Shown one piece after another: positions 11,893 to 23,129 of a stretch of 64,000 nucleotides of DNA. Below the pieces are notes generated by a model that saw only the letters and a list, made by a program, of their open reading frames with translations, was not told the DNA's origin and did not search any database. Position 1 is the first letter of the stretch. Every line of letters begins with the position of its first letter. The position numbers were made by a program, and so were the translations under genes. Source of the stretch: Valencia hispanica (lineage: Eukaryota; Chordata; Actinopteri; Cyprinodontiformes; Valenciidae); assembly GCA_963556495.2 (NCBI GenBank), contig OY747702.1, positions 53,779,286-53,843,285 on the forward strand, written 5' to 3'.

Positions 11893-12885
11893 CTTATACT
11901 TCTCCGTCTGTAGAGGTGCAGAGACACGCAGCGCCATTATCCGTCAATGCAAGGGCTCTCTGACAGGCACGCAAGGACAGACGGAGTAGAGCCCAATTTT
12001 TTAATCATCCGTCGAACACAACGGAGAGCGCGTGTCTGCGATTGGTCAGCCCAAGGTCATTTCACTAGTTTAGTTCTCTGTAGTCTATGTAATTAGTAAT
12101 CGATACAGCTTTTGGGTGCAAAATGCTTTATATTGCAAGGCAAGTTTATCTAATCTGGTCTTTTGAGAACAACAAAACAGACTGCTGTGTTTGTTTGTTT
12201 ACATGCGTTTTCAGGGTATTTTATGAGCTGCACTTCTAGTAAAAAGCTTTCCAGCTCAATCAAAACTCGCTCTCTGTCGGCCATTGCTCCTTGAGTGGAT
12301 GTGCGTTTACAAGATGAAGTAAATAAACTCTCATCAACCAGAGACATCACTGCCGTGGTAGGCAGACCCGCCAGAAAAGGTCTACACCCCCAGAGACGGA
12401 GAAGTATAAAAGGAAAACGTCTCAGTCAATACGTGTGCGTGTGAGTGCAAACTTGTTAATGGAGAAGTATAAAGGCTTTAGTCAATACTGGGTCAACCAA
12501 GTCTTGTGGGTTTGCATCTACACCAACTTTGCACATCTAGAGACTGACATTTCTGTTCATTCTCTTTGCAGTGCAGCTCAATCAGGTTGGATGGAGAGCA
12601 TCTGTAAAATTTATATTTATCGCCTTGCCACAGATTCCTGGATTTAGGTCTGAACTTTTACTAGGCCATTCTAACAAATACATCTGCTTCGATCTAAACT
12701 TTTCTACTGTAGGTCTGGCTGTATGTTTATTTTAGTTTCCCTTCGGAAACTTATTGAAATTGAATAGAATTAAACTGAAATTAATTGAATGTTTGTGGAT
12801 ATTGTCCTGCTAGAATGTCAACCTCCACCCCAATCACAAGTCTCTTGGAGCGTCTGAAACCAAGTTTATACTTCTCCGTCTGCAG
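11893..12885. repeat. Three copies of a tacttctccgtctg motif, one inverted
   Basis: tatacttctccgtctg occurs at about 11896, its reverse complement form (agacggagaagtata) at about 12394, and the direct form again at about 12868. The first two could be terminal inverted repeats of a small element of about 0.5 kb inserted in the Tc1 copy. The third may be a fragment of another copy. Surrounding sequence is locally CG-richer (gacacgcagcgcc). Confidence 0.45.
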
Positions 12886-13235
12886 GTTTGTACTGCCACC
12901 CACCCGTATAGACGGAGACGTTTTCCTTTCGGACTTCTCCGTTGCCTAGGGAGTCTTGCAAAGCAATTCTATACCGGGACAGTAGGGGGCATTGCGCTTT
13001 TCTGGGGAGGTCTTGCCACCCGTTGCAGTCATGCCTGGTCAACAACAGTGTATTTACTTTTTTATTTTTAAAACTAGAACTCTTCACCTGAGCAACTTTC
13101 AAAACTCAAAATAACTTTCCGTGCACAAATATGATGATTGCTTTGTCTCCTACATGGTTTGTGCTAAACTGCAAATGCAACCTCTAATTCTTTCAACAAT
13201 GTCTTCCTGTTGCTACTCCTGAGGTTACTCTAATG

Positions 13236-13562
13236 AGATTTTAGATTTTTGCCACAGACAGATGACTTTTCATTGCGGTTTAGATGTTGTTCTGGAGGTT
13301 GAAACCTGATCTCTGCTGCTAAAGAGATAAATTGAGTATGGTGTCCAGGTCTGAGATGATGCTCAGATGCTCTAATGGGAATCTTTTTTTTTTGTGATTG
13401 ATTTTGTTACCTGTACTCCGTGCATAAAGTTGAACATTTCTGTGCATTTGCAACAAGTGGTCAGAGGTACGAATACTAATCTGTCAAAATGATGGACGGC
13501 GTTCAGATTTTTCCATCACCATTCTAAAAAAACAATCAGAAATGGAAAATATTTCATTAGCT
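13236..13562. repeat. Dispersed repeat family, copy A
   Basis: Shares long blocks with 28484-28862 and 45940-46365, for example gtccaggtctgagatgatgc and gatgttgttctgga. It is not a recognised family. Copy A has lost the middle section that copies B and C share. Confidence 0.65.
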
Positions 13563-13634
13563 CAACCCCTGGTTTTGAAGTGGCAAAATGTAAGAAAAGT
13601 TCAAGGTACATTCATTCTTTTGCCAGGAACAGTA

Positions 13635-14604
13635 CTTTTTTAGTCCTACAGCTAATTTAAACTTAGTTGAATAAAATTAGTAAAGCTACTAATGTATTTG
13701 CATCCATTTCATGTCAGCGTACTTTAATAATATATTCTATAGTTCGATGCTGTTAACGAGATGGCACCAAAATATTGTAAGCATCACTTCAAGAGCTAGT
13801 AAAAACATTTTAAAAGTGAGAACAAGCCCAGCCATACACTAAGTAAACATAAGTAAGCTGCTTCATGTGATTCATAGAAAATTTTGAGTTTTAAATCTTT
13901 CCCCAAACACGAGTCTCCAAGGATCCCATTTCAAAAACATAACAATTACTATCCCTGGACAGACTTGATGAGCAAATGTGTCACAACCAAGTGCTTGGAA
14001 TGGGTTGAAGACAAGAGATTGCATCAAATGATAGCATGCTTGTGATTAAGTTCCATGTCTCGTGCCATCTGTAATCAGCGTCTGGCCCAGATGAAAAAGC
14101 TCGCCGGCTACAAGTATTTATCAGCTGCTTCAGGTCCACAGCTGTCCTTTGGAAGTGGAGAGCTGCCCGTAAATAATAAATATGTGGTGCATTTTTTGGC
14201 CTGGAGCCAGCAACATATGTCTGTGTGCTTTTCTTTTAGTGAAGCTTTTAGTGTCAAAGGTTTGCTCATTTTACAGCTTTGATCTCTGCTGTAAAAAAGG
14301 CTTTTTTTTTTTAAGGGACAGATTATCGCATTTTTTTTAACTAGAGGGAGACTATTTTTTTAATGATTGCACCTGTGTTTTATTTTAAGTCCCAGCCCTG
14401 AGATTTTGCCTCAAGAACTATTTTTTTTAAACAATTAGGATAAAATGAAAGGACATTCCCTGTCAGTTATGCATCAAGTGTTTGTTATTAGTACATGAAA
14501 AGTCCCCACCAGATCTTTCTAGTAACACAAATAATATGTTGTTTACTCGACTCTTTGAAGTGGCCTCCTATTAGGAGGTTATAACTAGTAAAATAATGAT
14601 TATT
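13635..14604. other. No gene seen
   Basis: AT-rich intronic DNA with several T tracts at 14300-14440. No element ends recognised. Confidence 0.6.
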
Positions 14605-14742
14605 TTCCATGGAAACCAGAAGTTTACATATACCTTTTTTCCTAACTGTCTGAAGATAAATCAGACTTGAGTTGGGCGACTGGACAAATCTGTCGACCAT
14701 CAGGGATAGGCTGAGCCCCACCACCGATCGTTTTTCAAGAGC

Positions 14743-14774
14743 TTTTTTTTTTTTTTTTGGGGGGGGGGGGGGGG
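14743..14774. repeat. Adjacent poly-T and poly-G tracts
   Basis: Sixteen T followed directly by sixteen G. Confidence 0.9.
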
Positions 14775-14960
14775 ATCTGTGAATTAGTTTGTTAATAAAT
14801 AGCAATTTGGTTGAAGCCAAAAGACGTAGCCCATGGAAAATATAATAACTAATGCTGTTTTTAAATGGCACACAAGCTCCTTCCAGCTGTTTGCCCCCCC
14901 AGCTGGCTCCAAGTGCCGCTATGACTAATATACTGTTCAGAAAAAAAAGTTATATAATAA

Positions 14961-15110
<150 letters not shown>

Positions 15111-15399
15111 AATATGCAAATCTACCTCAGAACAAAACCAACTACCTTGTGAAAATGCTTTTTTTCTTTTCTTTTCTTTTTTTACACGTGTCCTGTTCGG
15201 CAGTGTGGAGGTCAGAATTGGTGTCTGAGTACCAAGTGGAAGCCCGACAGATTTACTATCACAAGTGGTGCACCACAACTTTTGCAACAGTACTCCGCTT
15301 GATATATATGTATAAGAAATCTTTATTAGAAATTACTGTGGGACACGGAGATGGAAAATAAAGGGGAAGAAAGAAGCTATTATCCCCAGTGAAAAGTGT

Positions 15400-15850
15400 C
15401 ATGTACCGACGTGGAGGAGGAAGCCCTTACTTCACAGGAAACATAAAAAAGGTAGTTTGCATTTTGCAAATGCTCACAGGGACAAAGACCTTCATTTTTG
15501 GAGACATGCCCTGTGGTCTGATGAAACTAAAGTGGAACTGTCTGATCATAATGAACATTGTTACATTTGGAGGACAAAATGGAAACATCATCCCAAATGG
15601 CAGCATCATGCTGTGGGGCTCTTTTGCTGCAGGAGGAACTGGTGCACTTCATGAAATAGATGGCATAATGAGGAAAGAACAAATAAGTGGGAATATGTTT
15701 TGGCGTGGCCATCACAAAGCCCTGATCTTAATCTTATGGAGATTTTGTGGGCAGATCTGAAAAGGCGTGTTCGAGCGAGGCAGCCTACAAACCTGGCTCT
15801 CTTACTCCAGTTCTGTCAGGAGGAATGGGCCAGAACTGTGTGTGTAAACT
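15400..15850 (+). pseudogene. Tc1-like transposase relic
   Basis: Several frames together give typical transposase blocks in order: HFANAHRDKDLHFWRHALWS then DETKVEL (first catalytic Asp), NGSIMLWGSFAAGGTG, and then [13 protein letters not shown] and [12 protein letters not shown] C-terminal blocks. The segment holding the second catalytic Asp is missing between about 15680 and 15710, so there is an internal deletion as well as frameshifts. It lies on the opposite strand to the CAGTGGCTTG-type Tc1 copies of this window and belongs to a different Tc1 family. Confidence 0.85.
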
Positions 15851-16110
15851 TGTGATTTTGAAGACAATAATAATTAAATCCGACATCTTATTAGGGATGT
15901 CCCGATCCGATCATGTGATCGGAAATCAGGCCGATCACGTGATTTTTAAATGATTAGAATTGGGTGGAAATGATCGAATCTAACCTCCCAAAACAACAAG
16001 CATGGTGTTTTAAATTCATCCTGAGACAAAGATTGTCAATTGACAATGGCTTAGTTTTAATTTTAGCAAGTTCCTCTACATCAATAGGCAGCGCAGCACC
16101 CACATGTAAG

Positions 16111-17600
16111 CAGTGTTCCCTCTAAGCTGCGCGCCTGCGCAATTGCGCACTGCTGACACAGTCTTCGCGCACAGAAAATCAGCTCCGCGCACACACAAAA
16201 AATCTAACCGGAATTGAAAAAAACAACAAACAAATAATTAATTATGTGCTATTTTACAGTATGAATCAACGAGCATATGCACCGATTTATTGTTCCAGCG
16301 GTGGCCCTGCACCGGTCCAATTAGAAAAACACACACTTGCCCGAACCCGTTATTAATGGTTATTGCCATAATCAATGTGGCAGAGACCCGCACACTGACA
16401 CAACACATATTAAAGATAGACACGGGTATGCAAATAAGACTAAGGTAAAAAAAATTAAAATAATCCAGACACAAACTCAGATCCTCCTGTTCATATAGGA
16501 GTGGAGCGCTTTCGTTTATGCACAGAGCGGCTGACAGCGCCAACTTCGTGCGCTGTGAGATGTGCTTTATTTATTTAGAAAGTCTGTAGTGTTTTGGTGG
16601 AATTTTCTGTAACGAAAAGCGGATTATGGAATGTTCTGAAAAGATCTGAAGTTTTCGTTTTATTCCACTCAGAAACATGTTTGGTCTCGCTGTTTGATTC
16701 TGCATTTGGGTTAAAAGATTTCGCTTCAAGACGACAACGTTTGTGTCACTGAGTGATCATTGGCTGGCTGCTCCAGCCAATGATGCGATTCACATACGTA
16801 TTACGCAGCTAATCAATCGATATTTGTGCTACGTTTCAAGCATCCAGCGCAGACTGTGAAAGAGGCTTTAGTTTAATTAATCGTATCAAAACAGCATTGA
16901 GAAATCGTCTTGAAGTGGACCATTTGGATCAGCTGATGCGCATAAAGTCAAAGCTGCAAGCAGATGAGGCCATCAACAGCGTGTACAACCACTGGATACG
17001 TGAGAACAGACGAAAAAAATAAAGTGAAATTTAAGTCCTCAATCAGATTTGTGCTTACCTAGTGTCATGCATTTACAATGTTCATTTATGAAAATTGATC
17101 ATTAAATACCAGTTTATGAGTAGCAGAAATACAGAATAATTGTGTGATTATATACTGTATTTTGCAGACAAAGAGTTACTTTTAACCAGCGCTCAGCAAG
17201 AGATTCACACAATGGCTCATGCTTATAATACAAGTCAGACCTTTATAATAAAAATGTTAAGTGTGTTTTCAAAATTTGAGTTCGGCTTACTTGGCAGTTC
17301 ATGTTTCTCCACAGTTACAATGAAATATTTATACTTACAATAGTGTTAACACACTACACAGGTCATGAATAAGATCTTTGTGATTTTCCTTGTAAGTGGG
17401 ATAATGTACTTAATTAAAAAGTATTCTCACAGAAATTTAAATGCTGTAATTTGATTATTTTAATAAACTATGTAAACTGTAAGGATGCGATGCTGGCATG
17501 ACCACAGTGCACACATCTGACGTTGCTCACAATGCTCTCAGAAAGCGCTCAGGGAGTTTGTGTGTTTGCTCAGACACGTGAAAAATTGGAGGGAACATTG
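16111..17600 (+). mobile_element. Second hAT element nested inside the first
   Basis: Ends CAGTGTTCCCTCTAA and, inverted, CAATGTTCCCTCCAA. They are flanked by 8-bp duplications CATGTAAG (16103-16110) and CATGCAAG (17601-17608), differing at one base. It contains a short hAT C-terminal dimerisation-domain frame at 16837-17022; the rest of the transposase is absent. Confidence 0.85.
16837..17022 (+). pseudogene. hAT transposase C-terminal dimerisation (hATC) fragment
   Basis: An open stretch of about 61 codons ends at TAA 17020-17022. It contains SADCERGFSLINRIKTALRN, then LEVDHLDQLM, then YNHWIRENRRKK. The S-x-x-CERxFS...N...K..LRNRL pattern is the core of the hATC dimerisation domain seen in hAT transposases and in hAT-derived host proteins such as ZNF862-like and ZMYM-like families. 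No upstream catalytic domain is readable, so this is a deletion derivative retaining only the 3' end of the gene. Confidence 0.8.
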
Positions 17601-17602
17601 CA

Positions 17603-18000
17603 TGCAAGGTGTGCAAATTGGGCATTTCAGTTGTTGGAAAAGATTAAGCTGCATTCAACACTGCAAATCTGATACGGCACCCTGACAAAAACACTAAGCC
17701 AGCCGAAACCAAAAGATACTTTTAACAAGGAGAAATTGCCTAAGGAGAGTGAAAAGGTCGAAAAGATTATAACCAAGAGAGCCGGACTGATCATACTAGA
17801 TGACTAGCCGCTGTTTATGGTTGCAAACGTTGGATTTTGCAGTCTCCTGGAGCACCTGAAGCCACGGTATGAAATGCGTTCTTGTCACAACTTTACAGAC
17901 ACAGCCCTGCCTGGCATTCACAGCACGCTACATGACCGCCTGCTAGTTCTTATATCAAAGGTGTCTGCTTTTGGGGTTACCACACAGACGTATGTAGTTT
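17603..18000 (+). pseudogene. ZBED-like hAT transposase relic
   Basis: Plus-strand readings start with CKVCKLG, a BED-finger Cys pair, followed by NTANLIRHPDKNTK, which supplies the His. After a gap come EKVEKIITKRAGLII and LLEHLKPRYEMRS, then FTDTALPGIHS, resembling ZBED1/ZBED4-type transposase. Stops interrupt it (for example TAG at 17802-17804). The first Cys codon overlaps the target duplication of the inner hAT element. Confidence 0.7.
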
Positions 18001-18440
18001 ATCTGTTTGTCCGATGTAACTGCTAAGCTTTACTGCACAATGGGTCGACTCAAGTTTTATTTACAACGTGTGACCTTGCATGCGCAACACTTTAGCGAAT
18101 CTCACACGGTAGAGCATTATATACATCATTTAAAAAACTTAAATGGACTACTTGGATGTGTTGTCCTTTTTCTTTTTTATTATTTTAATGCATTGCGGAA
18201 GAATTGGATCGGGTCTCGGTATTGGCAGATATTTAAAATCAAATGACTCGGACTCGACTCAGGGGGCCCAAAAATGTGATCGGGACATCCCTACATACTA
18301 TCTCTCTCATTATTGAGGCCTTTAGCAAAAATAAATAATTATGGTCATTCTAACTCACCTAAAACAAGAAAGGTTTGGTCTGATTTAAGTTCAGATGGAG
18401 TGTCTTTTTTATTTGGTGTGTGTAAACTTCTGGTTTAATC

Positions 18441-19546
18441 TGTTGTGATAGATGGATAGGAACAGGAATCCAGCAAAATAACAGTAAAGGAGTTGTTAAG
18501 CATTGAACACATTTTCATGAACCAACAGAACTTGTGTCCCAGAAGTCTGAGCTGTTCTTTTCTCACAGAGCTCCCAAAATCACAACCTAGCAGGAATACA
18601 GGGATTTATCCTCTAACTTCACACATGGAAGTCTTTTGTTGTTTGTGGCACTGAATAAAGGGTCGGTCTGGAAGCTGCATCTGTTGCCTTTTTAGCTCTT
18701 ACAATCAATGAAACCCTGCAATTTCACTGGATTCCTCGCTGGTTTTGCATGCACGGGCAAGCTCCGCGACTTGTTTAACATACAGTCGCACCATATGGTG
18801 TGTGTGTGAGCGTCACAGTGAGACACTTCCTAATTGTGGACCTCTGGGACTTTGGCTGTCCAGCACTTCACACACCCAGCACTTCACACACCCACAGGCC
18901 TTAAAGTGCTGCGCTTATGTCTGCTCTCATCCTCCCAAACACAGGGGAGTCATCGGGTTTGGAAGAACCACTTCTTATGTCGCTGAGAAGATAAAGAGAA
19001 GCTGCTAGTCTTTCAGTCTGTTGAACACTCAGGCCTGTTGAACAGAATTAAATTATTTGACAAGAGCTATAAATCCATGTTTTTGTTTTATATAAGTTAT
19101 GTGTTTTCTTTTAAACAGAGTGAGCCTTCTACTTGCAAGCTAATAAGAACTTAATTGTTACCTGATGTGATATTATAAAAAAAAGAGCATGTAGTTAGGT
19201 TAGAATGTGTTGTCCTTTTTAATGCTTTTATCCTCTTCCAGCTGCAAACCCATGCAAAGCCTGTAAAAACAGACCCAGACCAATCAGGTCACAAAGAGGC
19301 TCTTGGACAAACCAGCTTATTGGTCAGCAACAGGGATTGTTGGAAACATGTCAGACACAGCAAAAAGCAATGTCAATATTTTTCTAATTAACTGATTGCT
19401 CAATGTTTAGTTTAGACCTCTGCATTATTGTATAAATATCCCCACAGCGATTTTAAATTACTTTTCTAAAGAGCTTTTTAACTGTTTAAGGAATCCTTTA
19501 TTACCTCAAATACCCCAAAAAATCTGAAACACAAGCAAGCAAAAAT
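18441..19546. other. No gene seen
   Basis: Intronic DNA. An imperfect tandem phrase (ccagcacttcacacaccca, twice) lies at 18860-18893. No coding signal. Confidence 0.6.
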
Positions 19547-20623
19547 CAAGTTATTCGACACCAGTCCTTGAGAGCTATTCCCCTGCAACCTTGACATGCA
19601 TTTCTTCTGCACCACGCCTATACGCACATTGAATGTTATTGTTTTCATCCGGTAGTAGCGCGCATGCTCAACATTGGAGGCCAAAAGAGTTTCCGCATCC
19701 GCTATCCAGAGCCTTGCTGCTGTGGTTGAACAATTCCGCTAACAAAATGACACCTAGGGATGTAGCTATTACTAATTTAGATCATCTTTCTGCAGATAAT
19801 CAAAAAAGACACACTGCAAAGCTAACTGTATTTATTGTAAAGCTTCCAGACCCGTTTCAAATAGCTGCCGATTATGGGAATACAGTCCTCAGAGTTGTCC
19901 GCCCTTTCACTATGAGGATTATGGTACACATCTACATTTTTATATAAAGCAGTTTCATGGTCATAAAAGTGTGTCTTTCAATTCCATAACTATCTTTGTG
20001 CTCCATGCTAACTATGCTAGCCGTCGATGTAGGTTTACACGCTGGCAGGTTATTTTAAATAATTGAAACATTCTAATGAAATGATTTAGGCTAGATTTTA
20101 TTTCAACTTTAACATGCCTCAAATGAAGTGAACTGAACAGATTCTATCATGAGACCTTTTGCTCCCAGGATCTGGATGATTCCTCCAGTTGAACTCTCTA
20201 CATGGCTCTCTACCTTTGCCTTCGGCATGTTTCATCAGCTGGGAACCTAGGAAATTTCACATTACTGTCTGTTTTTTGTCTATTTGTGCAGCCTACAGCG
20301 CTGCATATGTTAACCATACTAACTAGATTTTATTTCACTGCTATTTTGCGCAATCTATTGTCAACTGACAGCTAATACCTGTGGTCATAGCAGGTGAACA
20401 GTCTTTTTGCTCTCCAGCTGGAAGCTAGGGGACGGGAGCTTGAGCACGTGACGTCGCGTGTCGACTTGCGTATATCAGAGTGATGACTTGTTAGCTGGGT
20501 TCTGAAGAACACGGTGATGTGCTGACGAGGTCATTCTGCCATTTGATTCAGGTGTGTTGGAGCACGGCTTCATCTGAAATCTCCAGGACAGTAGCCTTTG
20601 AGGACTGGAGTTGAAGATCCCTG
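19547..20623. mobile_element. Unclassified element with CCAGTCCT inverted ends
   Basis: The left end (ttcgacaccagtccttgag) and the right end read in reverse (ttcaactccagtcctcaaa) are inverted relatives, followed inward by ctattcccctg and ctactgtcctg. The terminal phrase is common in teleost genomes. A 104-codon ORF at 19633-19947 has no recognisable domain. No clear target duplication. Confidence 0.5.
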
Positions 20624-21289
20624 TGTTGTAGCTTTTCTGGAGGAATCAGAAACAGAAAATCTTTGTTGCATTTTAACAAGTTGAATAAAGGTTTTTTTAA
20701 GAAGCAGTAAAAATGCCCTTCTCCTAGTTAGAATCTAAGAATCTGATGCCAACTTCATTGACTTATTCACTTATTTTGTAGTGGTTTTACTCTTAAACAT
20801 AAGTGAAATGGTTTTACTTAAAAACCGTTGTTTATTAGCCCTAATTTAACATTTAATAAACAGTACTGCACAAATAGCATGAAAAAGTTGTCAAACGTTT
20901 TTGCATGGCAGTGGTGTTACTGTGTTAGAAGAGCCGTGGACTGTCTGAATCTATGTTTTTATGTGCTTTTTGTTAAAATGGTTGAATACTTTAGAACAGG
21001 GGTGAGCCAAAAAATCTACTCTGACTCTTATTGAGAGCCAAATCATTGGGTGAAATAATTTATTTGTTAATCGATTATAAATGAAGATGTTTTTTGTTTG
21101 TTGCTGATAACAGTTGTCGCAGCTGAACAATAAAATGTCTGCTGAAACTTCACATTATCTTGCTGTGAATAAGTAGTTTTTACAAAAACATTAGTTAAAA
21201 TAATGCAAAAAATGATGCAAGTTTTTGTATTTCACTGAATGCTTGGTCTGATAATGTTAAATCAACTTGAAATCTGCAAACAAAACCCC
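20624..21289. other. No gene seen
   Basis: AT-rich intronic DNA between two elements. An isolated caggggtgagcca near 20998 resembles a hAT end but has no partner. Confidence 0.5.
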
Positions 21290-21435
21290 AGAAATACTTT
21301 ATTGATCCCAGAGAGAACTTAAGTGTTGTTGTAACTCATGCTATGTAATCCTCAAGGAGTTGCTGTAGATCCTAATGGCTGTGGGCAGGAAGGATCTCTT
21401 TTAGTAGTCTGTGTTACAGCAAGACTGAAGAAGCC
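21290..21435 (-). repeat. Rex1/Babar-like LINE 3' fragment, first half
   Basis: Matches the 3' end of the Rex1-like copy at 33376-33530: atactttattgatccc at the tail, then atggctgtgggcaggaagga, then actgaagaagcc. Minus-strand LINE. The continuation resumes at 26095 after the L2 insertion. Confidence 0.75.
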
Positions 21436-21643
21436 TTAATTAAGACTGCTGAAGGAGGAGCAGCCTCTCTTTGGCTCTCTCCCGATCCCCCCCTCACTTT
21501 ATTTTCTTTTCTGATTGCTTTTCTTGTTTTCTTTTCTTAACTTTTTCTTAGTTACTTTATCTACCCAGCCCCTGGAGTTACTTTATTGGACCGGATCTCT
21601 ACTTGGATAACTTTTTTATGGGACAAGCCCCTGGGACTTCAAC

Positions 21644-22989
21644 ATGGCTTTTTGCTCAGCTGAGGATTTAGAAAAACTTCTCCACAGAATTGAGGCCATT
21701 GAAACGAAGCTACGTCGTCTGGTAATTAATTTTGATCTCCACACTGATTATGGAAACGACACAACTTTACCATTGAATACACACACGGAGGAACAGCCTC
21801 GCAGCCCGGTGTTACATCGGTCTAACCGTGTCACAGAGAAAACACAAGACAATGTTACTCCCTCAGCCAACAGGCGCCTGAGCGGTAGAACTCCGCACTC
21901 TAATGAAGACTGGCTAGCTTTAAAACGCACGGAATCATCAACCCCAGGCTGTTCTCTGAGGAAGAAAAAACAAAAGAAACTCCAGCACAGAGAAAGCTCT
22001 GAACCCAGACGTGCCGCTTCTGCTAAAACTAAACAAAAGAGGTTTCAGCCAAAAACAAGAGATATTTCTCCACTTGGATTCCCGCTTAAAAACAGATTCA
22101 CTGCCCTGAGTTCCCTTAAAGAAGACGCAGCCCAAGGGACCATTCAAAGCCACCAGGAGAAACCCAGCTGCATCAAATGGACACATAACAAAGTAAAAGC
22201 CCCCCCAGCAAAGATTGTTATCATACAAGACGGATCAATTTGTGGAATTGAGGCTTTTTGTAGCAAGAACACCAGAGTTTATAGCTGCTACAAAAATACA
22301 GTGAGAGAAATATCAGAAAAAATCTAGAACATCTTGGACCAACATCCTACTCTGGAAAAGCTTGTCATTCACGCAGGATCAGCAGATATCGTGATGAGAC
22401 AATCAGAGATTCTGAAGAGAAACTTTTCTGATCTCCTACAGAGACTTGATGGACTTAACGTATCCTCATCAGCGGACCAGGCCCTGAAGGGAATGATGAA
22501 AGATTTAGCAGACTCCGCATGCTCCATAAATGGTTGAAGAAACAATCAGCTGAGAAGTCGTTCACATTTATTAATAATTTCAAAGTATTTGGAAGTGCTA
22601 ATCATCTGTTCAAAGCAGGCCAACGTTATCTTAACAAGGCCGGAGTAAGGCTGTTAGGAGCAAAAAAAAATTCTTATCAAAATCAAGAAGCAAAACACTT
22701 GCTCCCAAAAGCTGACCTTGAGGCGCCCATGGATATCAGAGAACAAAAACAGCAAGTCATGGTGACACCACAGGACCGCACAGATAAACAACCATCAGAG
22801 ATTAAGTCTTCATCTTCCTGTGACTCAGCCACATCAAATGAGTCTCCATTTAGAAACTTTACAGACAGACTGAACGAGCAAATCAAATTTGGGAGACAAT
22901 TAACACCTAAACGTAGACTACACCAAACCCCTGGGACTATTGTCAATAAGCCTGGGAGCTTCCCCCCACTGATTATAATAGATATTTGA
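21644..22989 (+). pseudogene. L2 ORF1: coiled coil plus GDSL-esterase-like domain
   Basis: ATG 21644 opens a 227-codon frame. Residues 5-25 form a Leu/Ile heptad region (LEKLLHRIEAIETKLRRL), followed by a long basic Ser/Lys/Arg-rich linker and then KIVIIQDGS, which stands where ORF1 esterases have the GDS nucleophile elbow. An in-frame TAG at 22325-22327 breaks it. The same frame resumes with HPTLEKLVIHAGSADI, and a +2 frame from about 22515 carries FTFINNFKVFG and a YLNKAGVRLLG block near the expected catalytic-His region. ORF1 proteins of this type bind RNA and form multimers. The usual G-D-S order is altered here, so activity is doubtful. Confidence 0.8.
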
Positions 22990-23129
22990 TATTTGAGGGA
23001 ACCGGGCAGTAAATCTAGCCCTACCGTCTCCCAGAACTCGACCGGCACCCCTGAGTTTTGGATTTCAGGGATTATCATATGACTTGTATTATAAGCAAAA
23101 TCTCAAATTGATAACCTGTCAGAAGGTTC

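Larger units (their letters stand above)
11388..13634 (-). mobile_element. Decayed Tc1-like element with inserted sequence
   Basis: The left end (cagcaccttgcaaaagtatt) follows TA, and the right end is an inverted match ending aacagta. Between them, 12515-12760 and 12800-12845 match the minus-strand transposase of the 3901 copy, including the block ctttgcacatctagagactg. The frame is lost. The element is longer than a normal Tc1 because at least two foreign segments sit inside (11800-12430 and 13236-13562). Confidence 0.75.
15892..18293 (+). mobile_element. hAT/ZBED-like element inserted in the Tc1
   Basis: Inverted ends TAGGGATGTCCCGATC at 15892 and 18278-18293, flanked by a degenerate 8-bp duplication (CATCTTAT and CATACTAT, 6 of 8 matching), as expected for hAT. 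Remnants of a BED zinc finger and of the transposase body are seen on the plus strand at 16085-16110 and 17603-18000. A second hAT element of 1490 bp splits it. Confidence 0.75.

Noticed and set aside
18860..18893. Tandem ccagcacttcacacaccca as a CRISPR-like or satellite array
   Set aside because: Only two imperfect units with no spacers.
20998..21030. hAT left end (caggggtgagcca)
   Set aside because: No matching right end or duplication was found.
21644..22989. L2 ORF1 as a host gene with esterase activity
   Set aside because: Its position directly before an L2 ORF2, the nucleophile motif change, a stop and a frameshift mark it as a dead LINE ORF1.
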